This document shows, piece after piece, positions 21,745 through 26,174 of a stretch of DNA of 26,174 nt (position 1 is its first letter; the number at the start of each line of letters is the position of its first letter). The DNA is taken from assembly GCA_964440525.1 (NCBI GenBank), contig CAYTTC010000046.1, forward strand, positions 1 through 26,174, written 5' to 3'. This DNA comes from DASWJZ01 sp964440525. Its GTDB lineage: Bacteria > Pseudomonadota > Alphaproteobacteria > Rhizobiales > Afifellaceae. The translations under genes and the position numbers were made by a program. The notes under the pieces are model-generated. The model ran no database searches. It had not been told where the DNA came from and worked only from the letters and a program-made list of their open reading frames with translations.

Positions 21745-22620
21745 CTAGCCGCGGAACCGCGCATCGGCCGGCCCCGAAACGCCCGGGTGGATGGCGAAAA
21801 GCGCGCCCGCGAGCGGCTCCTTGCTCAGCCTCTCGTCCGGCATCCGGTAGCTCGCCGAGGTGATGTAGAGCGTGTCCATCCGCGGGCCGCCGAACGCGAC
21901 GCAAGTCGGCTGGGAGACCGGCATCTCGACGACGCGGTCGATGCGGCCCTTCGGGTCGTAGCGCACGACGCGCGACGCGGGCGGCTGCGTCAGCCAGTAG
22001 CAGCCGTCGTCGTCGACAGCGGCGCCGTCGGGACCGCCCTCGTCCGCGCGAAGCTCGACGAACACGCGGCGGTTCCGAAGCGCGCCGCCGGTCGCATCGA
22101 AGTCCCACGCCCAGACGGTCCTACGGCGACTGTCTGCGAAGTAGGCCGTGGTGCTGTCCGCACTGAAGGCGAGCCCGTTCGACGCAAAAATCCCGTCGAC
22201 CATCTTGTGACAAGTGAGATCGGTATCGAGTCGGTAGAGGCTGCCGGTAGCCTTCGACTCGTCCGGATCGTGGAGTGTCCCGGCCCAGAAGCGTCCCTGC
22301 CGATCGGTCTTTCCGTCGTTGAACCGGTTGTCCGGCAAATCCGGCTCCGGTTCCGCTATCGTCGTGAATTTTCCGCTCGGTGGATCGAAGAAGAAGAAGC
22401 CGGTCTTCAGCGCCACAACCAGACCGCCGCCGCGGCGGAGCGCAAGCGAGCCGACATCGGTCGGCGTCTTCCAGTGCGTGTCCTTGCTGGTCGCCGGGTT
22501 AAAACAGTGGATCTCATGAGCCTTGATGTTGACCCAATAGAGAACGCTCTCTTCCGAATCCCAGACCGGCCCCTCCGCGAGCTCGGCGCGGCAATCCAGA
22601 ACGCACTCAACGGTCCCCAC
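21745..22620 (-). CDS. SMP-30/gluconolactonase family lactonase
   Basis: 291 residues from GTG 22620, which has GGAGG seven bases before it; an ATG at 22644 has GAGGG directly abutting it and no room for a ribosome. The six-bladed beta-propeller pattern shows the metal ligands: glutamate in AELAEGPVWD near the start, asparagine in LPDNRFNDGKTDRQGRFWAG, asparagine in GIFASNGLAFSADSTTAYFA and aspartate in EGGPDGAAVDDDG. Such enzymes (regucalcin, gluconolactonase, L-arabinolactonase) hydrolyse sugar lactones to acids with Ca or Zn. No signal peptide, so cytoplasmic. It is on the opposite strand from the dehydrogenases but probably belongs to the same pathway, opening the lactone that a sugar dehydrogenase makes. 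Confidence 0.92.
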   Translation of the reverse strand: MGTVECVLDCRAELAEGPVWDSEESVLYWVNIKAHEIHCFNPATSKDTHWKTPTDVGSLALRRGGGLVVALKTGFFFFDPPSGKFTTIAEPEPDLPDNRFNDGKTDRQGRFWAGTLHDPDESKATGSLYRLDTDLTCHKMVDGIFASNGLAFSADSTTAYFADSRRRTVWAWDFDATGGALRNRRVFVELRADEGGPDGAAVDDDGCYWLTQPPASRVVRYDPKGRIDRVVEMPVSQPTCVAFGGPRMDTLYITSASYRMPDERLSKEPLAGALFAIHPGVSGPADARFRG

Positions 22621-23015
22621 GACACTTCCTCCGCGCCCCGCCATCCCTCGGGTCGATGACCTTCAAATGCCCCGAACCCGACAGCCGCGCAACGGATCGA
22701 GAGTTGACGAGCATCATCGGCCAAAAGATTCATCCGAGCCATGCCCAGCCTCTGTGCAAACATAGCTCGCTGCTTCGGCATATAAGTATCAGATGGCCTT
22801 TAGAGCCTCGTGCTTTGCGCATGCGAAGAGTCTGCTTCGGGTCATTAGCCGACACCGGTGACCGCTCGGCGGATGTCCGTTTTACCCCTACAAGCAGACA
22901 TCAACGAGGTCGGTCGGGAGCTCCGTTTTGCGCCAAAGCGGCCGTCCGTAGAGAAGCGCGTGCCTTCAGGGAGACTCCCCGGTAGGTTTGGCGCTTTCGT
23001 AGGGCATAAGCACCA
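22621..23015. other. Intergenic region between lactonase and monooxygenase genes; repeat, no gene
   Basis: Divergent spacer containing the second copy of the subfamily 2 repeat (22872-22945). The open frame 22656-22985 translates the repeat and is not a gene. A short perfect palindrome GGGAGACTCCC sits about 45 bases before the monooxygenase start. No convincing promoter was found. Confidence 0.5.
22872..22945. repeat. Dispersed palindromic intergenic repeat, subfamily 2, copy 2
   Basis: GATGTCCGTTT (22872-22882) pairs with AAGCAGACATC (22892-22902) with two G-T type mismatches, followed by CTCCGTTTTGCGCCAAAGCG. Same order and spacing as 13084-13157. The translated text SADVRFTPTSRHQRGRS is the familiar false protein of rhizobial repeats. 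Confidence 0.8.
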
Positions 23016-24272
23016 ATGACTGTGCAGCGCTCGACCAAATCCGATGTCCTTGATGCAGTCGTTGTCGGAGCTGGCTGGGCGGGGCTTGGCGTCAGCCACG
23101 CTCTGACACGACGAGGCCTGCGTCATCGTTTGTTGGAGCGGGGTCGCATCGGAGAGACTTGGCGAACCCAGCGGTGGGACTCGTTCCGTATGAATACGCC
23201 CAACGTGCAGACTGTCATGCCGGGAGACCGCTATTCAGGTTCCGATCCGTGGGGTGTTCTGACGCGCGACGAGTTCGTTGCTCTTCTAGAGGACTTCGCC
23301 GCGCGGAACGGCCTCCCAGTTGAGCCTGACACACCGGTGACCCAGCTTGCAGGCGCGCGCGAGAGCAATCTGTACCGACTAACCACCCCACGCGGCACGC
23401 TGCACGCGCGGAACGTGGTGATCGCGAGCGGCAGTCTGAATCGCCCGCTGCGCCCGCCCTGGGCCGCTGCATTGCCGAGTGGTCTCCTGCAGATCGATGC
23501 TTCCGGCTATCGCGGCGCATCCAGTCTGCAAGGTGGAGCGGTGTTGGTGGTCGGAAATGCACAATCAGGTGGCCAGATAGCAGAGGACTTGGCGGAAGCA
23601 GGGCGAACCGTCTTCCTCGCAACCGGCCGGGTCGGGCGCGTGCCGCGGCGCTATCGGGGCCAGGATATCTCGTTCTGGCTCGTTGAGAGCGGGCTGTTCG
23701 ACGTGCCGCGGAAGGAGTTCCTGCAGCCGTCGGGCCGCGTCGCGGCTCGGCCGCTGCTCGGAGCGGTCCACACGATCAGCCTGCAGTCGCTTAGCGCCCA
23801 AGGGGTCATCCTGCTCGGGCGGTTCACAGGCGTCGAGAGTGGTGGCCATCTCTCGTTCGCGGATGATGTGGAAGAGCACATCCACTTCGCGGACGAGGTC
23901 TCCACCACCATCAAGCGTCAGATCGACGAGTATATTGCGCGTGCTGGAATCGGCGCTCCGGCGGCGGAGCCCGACCCCGCGGAGATAGTTGCCGCGCGCC
24001 TTCCGAACCCGCCCATCCGCTCGCTTGATCCTGCCGCGTCCGGCATCATGACTGTGATCTGGTGCATCGGATTCCAAGGCGATTTCAGTTGGGTGCGGAT
24101 TCCTGGCGTGCTCGATGACCGGGGGCAGCCGGTGCACGAGGAGGGTGTCGCCGCCGCCCCCGGCATCTACTTCGCCGGTCTCGATTTCGCCTCCACGCGC
24201 AAGTCGGGGACGATATTGGCGATCGCCGAGGAGGCGCCTCGACTTGTCGAACACATTGCCCGTCGTCGTTGA
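23016..24272 (+). CDS. Flavin-containing monooxygenase-like FAD/NAD(P)-dependent oxidoreductase
   Basis: 418 residues. The FAD-binding motif GAGWAGLG is at 18-25, followed by ERGRIGETWRTQRWDSFRMN and TPN near 41-63, as in FMO/CzcO-like proteins. The second dinucleotide motif GNAQSGGQIAEDL at 180-192 would bind NADPH. The C-terminal GIYFAGLDFASTRKSGTILA is the usual closing FAD contact. At the position of the FMO fingerprint (Q-x-H-S-x-x-Y), this protein has LLQIDASGYRG: the histidine is replaced. The substrate is unknown. It stands alone on the plus strand after the repeat region, and the ribosome site before ATG 23016 is weak. No link to the sugar locus is evident. Confidence 0.88.
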   Translation: MTVQRSTKSDVLDAVVVGAGWAGLGVSHALTRRGLRHRLLERGRIGETWRTQRWDSFRMNTPNVQTVMPGDRYSGSDPWGVLTRDEFVALLEDFAARNGLPVEPDTPVTQLAGARESNLYRLTTPRGTLHARNVVIASGSLNRPLRPPWAAALPSGLLQIDASGYRGASSLQGGAVLVVGNAQSGGQIAEDLAEAGRTVFLATGRVGRVPRRYRGQDISFWLVESGLFDVPRKEFLQPSGRVAARPLLGAVHTISLQSLSAQGVILLGRFTGVESGGHLSFADDVEEHIHFADEVSTTIKRQIDEYIARAGIGAPAAEPDPAEIVAARLPNPPIRSLDPAASGIMTVIWCIGFQGDFSWVRIPGVLDDRGQPVHEEGVAAAPGIYFAGLDFASTRKSGTILAIAEEAPRLVEHIARRR

Positions 24273-24480
24273 GGGATGCATCATCATGGAGAACGCGACC
24301 CGGCGTCGGGCCCGCCAAGGCATGGCCGCCGGCGGGTTTAATGACTATCCGCTGGGCGCTCGCCACGCTGACCCCGGTCGACTACAACGCCACCTTCACC
24401 AGCGCTGGCAACGTCAACGGACCGGACCGGCGATGCTGGGGCCTGCGATGGCGATTTGTTCTTGAAAGTCGGCCGCTGAG

Positions 24481-24681
24481 CTATCGGTTGCTCCGCAGCT
24501 TGTCGAGCGCCCGGCGGAAAGCCCTGCCGGCGGCATAAGCGCGATCATCTTCCTTGGCGATCCGTTTAGCTTCCTCAACAACGCCGCGTGCGGCCTTGAC
24601 CACCTTTTCTCTTGCCCCGGGATCGGACGCGACTCTTTGTGTAACGTAGCGGGCGACTTGGCGCAGCAGCACTGAGGACAT
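24481..24681 (-). CDS. Conserved-looking small hypothetical protein
   Basis: 66 residues from ATG 24681: SSVLLRQVARYVTQRVASDP, then GAREKVVKAARGVVEEAKRI and AGRAFRRALDKLRSNR. It is helical and highly charged, with no membrane segment. It resembles in style small alphaproteobacterial proteins with a RVASDPRAREK-type segment, but I know no function. A longer frame to 24822 is open, but the added residues (PSEPTNACCGLHTLNGHPSP) look non-coding, so the shorter start is preferred. The ribosome site is poor. Convergent with the monooxygenase gene, leaving a 208-base gap in which I see no gene. Confidence 0.5.
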   Translation of the reverse strand: MSSVLLRQVARYVTQRVASDPGAREKVVKAARGVVEEAKRIAKEDDRAYAAGRAFRRALDKLRSNR

Positions 24682-24777
24682 CGCGGCACGGTATTCAATC
24701 CGAGCGATTCTTGCCAGACAGAGATTTGGCGGCGACGGATGCCCGTTGAGGGTGTGCAGGCCACAACAAGCATTTGT

Positions 24778-24805
24778 CGGTTCGGACGGGAGAGGCTCCG
24801 AACCG
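24778..24805. repeat. Perfect 9-bp inverted repeat, 10-base loop
   Basis: CGGTTCGGA and TCCGAACCG enclose CGGGAGAGGC. No U-run on either side, so not an intrinsic terminator; no tRNA fits. It could be a protein-binding site or an RNA leader for the small gene starting at 24681. Confidence 0.55.
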
Positions 24806-24824
24806 CTACCCCTGAGAGCCAAGG

Positions 24825-24901
24825 CGACTTCCGGTTTGGGTCAAAATGCGAAGTGGGTGGCCGTCCGCGTCATGTCCGCTAAGAGCCCGAACTCGGACAT
24901 G
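24825..24901. repeat. Dispersed palindromic intergenic repeat, subfamily 1, copy 2
   Basis: CGACTTCCGGTTTGGGTCAA continuing to GCGAAGT (24825-24854) matches 9801-9830 at 27 of 30 bases. It is followed by a perfect inverted repeat CATGTCCG (24871-24878) with CGGACATG (24894-24901). Confidence 0.75.
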
Positions 24902-25277
24902 CTCGTCGCGCGCAACGACTTCTGAGAAGCGCCAAGAGCGGCCATTCTCGATGCCTCTGAAGAAACTTTCTCTGAGACGCAACGTCGATCGCAGCTCCAG
25001 CCCGCGATCTCTCGGTCAGACAGTCGTCGAACTTCTCCCTCCATGTGCTGCTTTCCGCCACGATCTTCTTGCTCGACCAGATCGACGAATTTCTGAGCTG
25101 CATTCGGTTCGCCGAACGGCGGTAGCGGCTCGCACCGATCAGCTCGGCGCCCACGACGAGGGCCTTCGGTGCCCATTTGCCAGCGCGATTTATGAGTGTA
25201 AGCTTCAAAGAATACTAGGCAACCGGGCACGCGCGGCGCCCGTTTTGCGTCCGCTGTCCAACAACAGGGGGGAGACC

Positions 25278-26114
25278 GTGATCTTGCTCTCGATCGGAAT
25301 CCTGTTGCGCCAGCTCGCGCCGGTCGCCCTCGCGGTCGGCATCGTCGTCGCCGGCGCAGCTGCTGCGCTCGCGGTGGACTGCGCCAAGTACGGCGACGAT
25401 GCTAAGCGGCAATCGGAAGAATATGCGGCGCTCAACTGCGAGGGGGGCCAGCCGGAGTGGTGGCGGGTCGATCACGAATATCACGCCCGCTGGTGCCGAT
25501 CGCTGCCGGCGAACAGTCCACTTCCGGCCCTCGGGACGGCCGAGCGGGAGGCCGTGCTCAAGACCTGTCGTGAGGGCGCGCCTGCGACGCTGATCATCCG
25601 CAACGGCACCGAGTTCAGCGTCGAGGCTTACGTGGAGGGCGTCTCGGATCAGCGAATTCATTCTGACACCGTCGCGATCCCGCCGTTCGGCAACGCACGG
25701 GTGACCGTGCTTCCTGGCGAGGCGCGGGTCGTCGCCACGGCCATGGACATCGTCGGGTACCCCAAGGCTGTGCGTCCGGTCCCGATGCCCCGCAGCGGCA
25801 CGTACGAAATCGAACTGATGCGCGACGACTTTGAGGCCGGCAAGCCCATAGATTGTCCCCGTGCAGTCACCGGCCGCTGGAATTGGTTCGTCAACGGCGT
25901 CGCCACCTTTTATTCCGACGGGGTCGTGCGACAAGGCCAGTTCAGCGGAACGTGGTCGTGCATATTCGGCGATTCGGTCCACATCGACTGGAGCCATGGC
26001 TACGAGGACCTGCTGCGGCTATCGCCCGATGCCCAGCGGCTCAGCGGAAATGGTAGCGCCAAGGACACAAGCGGACCGCAGGACTATGCGGTCTGGGGAA
26101 GCAAGATCGACTAG
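25278..26114 (+). CDS. Exported protein of unknown function
   Basis: 278 residues from GTG 25278, preceded by GGGGGGAGA at a good distance; the reading frame is open far upstream but nothing there looks coding. The N-terminus (LLRQLAPVALAVGIVVAGAA, then AALA) is a signal peptide or anchor, with cleavage likely near residue 32. A region with several cysteines follows (VDCAKYG, LNCEGG, RWCRSL, KTCREG). Next is a beta-rich middle part (ATLIIRNGTEFSVEAYVEG ... NARVTVLPGEARVVATAMD). Last is a C-terminal domain WNWFVNGVATFYSDG ... GTWSC ... VHIDWSHGYEDLLRLSPD. The final part resembles beta-barrel or lipocalin-like modules in which text of the type DG--GTW ... I-WSHG ... D-L-LS-DG recurs. I do not recognise a named family. 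Periplasmic location is inferred. Confidence 0.75.
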   Translation: MILLSIGILLRQLAPVALAVGIVVAGAAAALAVDCAKYGDDAKRQSEEYAALNCEGGQPEWWRVDHEYHARWCRSLPANSPLPALGTAEREAVLKTCREGAPATLIIRNGTEFSVEAYVEGVSDQRIHSDTVAIPPFGNARVTVLPGEARVVATAMDIVGYPKAVRPVPMPRSGTYEIELMRDDFEAGKPIDCPRAVTGRWNWFVNGVATFYSDGVVRQGQFSGTWSCIFGDSVHIDWSHGYEDLLRLSPDAQRLSGNGSAKDTSGPQDYAVWGSKID

Positions 26115-26174
26115 GGCGTAACTCATGTGTGGATGCCCCCGGTAATGCAAGTCGGTTTTGAACAGCTCAGGGCA

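Larger units (their letters stand above)
24682..25277. other. Intergenic region with inverted repeat and dispersed repeat; no gene supported
   Basis: Holds a perfect 9-bp inverted repeat, CGGTTCGGA (24778-24786) with TCCGAACCG (24797-24805), and the second copy of the subfamily 1 repeat. From about 24920 to 25277 there are open frames on both strands (for example minus 24841-25230), but none has family resemblance, a ribosome site or a consistent coding pattern. Confidence 0.5.

Noticed and set aside
22656..22985. 109-residue plus-strand frame with SADVRFTPTSRHQRGRS
   Set aside because: This is translation of the dispersed repeat, a pattern well known as a false gene in rhizobial genomes.
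24273..24480. Possible short gene after the monooxygenase (ATG at 24285)
   Set aside because: Three frames are open, but none has a recognisable pattern or consistent ribosome site.
9801..24901. CRISPR array
   Set aside because: The repeats are dispersed over 15 kb, not evenly spaced, and no cas genes are present.
24841..25230. 129-residue minus-strand frame through the repeat
   Set aside because: Largely translated repeat and spacer; no domain.

Overview
The window looks like a chromosomal stretch from a GC-rich alphaproteobacterium of the Hyphomicrobiales (Bradyrhizobium/Mesorhizobium-like). This is an inference from three things: the gene families (FrcBCA-like sugar transporter, class III cyclase, entericidin, CDGSH protein), the GC-rich coding sequence, and copies of a palindromic intergenic repeat whose spurious translation (FTPTSRH-type) is familiar from rhizobial genomes. 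No rRNA, tRNA or CRISPR array was seen.

Layout. (1) 1-1032: the tail of a serine recombinase running in from the left edge, a small entericidin-like lipoprotein, and a possible frameshifted gene remnant. (2) 1033-8783, all on the minus strand: a tightly coupled operon. In transcription order it encodes a xylose-isomerase-like TIM-barrel protein, a peptide/nickel-type (family 5) solute-binding protein, two permeases, two ATPases, a second TIM-barrel isomerase and an Lrp/AsnC regulator. Four of the last junctions are 4-bp ATGA overlaps and one is a TGATG. (3) 9100-13200: a gene graveyard. It holds a truncated adenylate cyclase, a P4-type phage primase fragment joined to an SRPBCC-protein tail, a 40-residue membrane ORF, a frameshifted phage terminase small subunit, an intact CDGSH protein, a structured RNA-like segment, and a methyltransferase cut down to its dimerisation domain. 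(4) 13202-22620: a second catabolic locus built around a divergent promoter region. Leftward it encodes an FrcB/FrcC/FrcA-like sugar ABC transporter and an HpcH/HpaI aldolase. Rightward it encodes an IclR regulator, a third TIM-barrel isomerase, an Ldh2-type dehydrogenase, a beta-keto acid cleavage enzyme (BKACE) and an MDR dehydrogenase. An SMP-30 lactonase converges on it. (5) 22621-26174: repeats, a flavin monooxygenase, a small conserved hypothetical and an exported protein of unknown function.

How it fits together. Both transporter loci pair uptake with isomerase/epimerase-like enzymes, which points to import of sugars, polyols, sugar acids or their conjugates. The second locus carries a whole candidate pathway: two dehydrogenases, a lactonase, an isomerase, a BKACE and a class II aldolase, behind an IclR regulator with clear palindromes in the divergent intergenic region. 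BKACE enzymes are known from lysine fermentation and carnitine breakdown, so one inside a sugar-type operon is the best candidate here for an undescribed pathway. Both loci also have a strong hairpin between the binding-protein gene and the first permease gene, which would fit differential mRNA stability.
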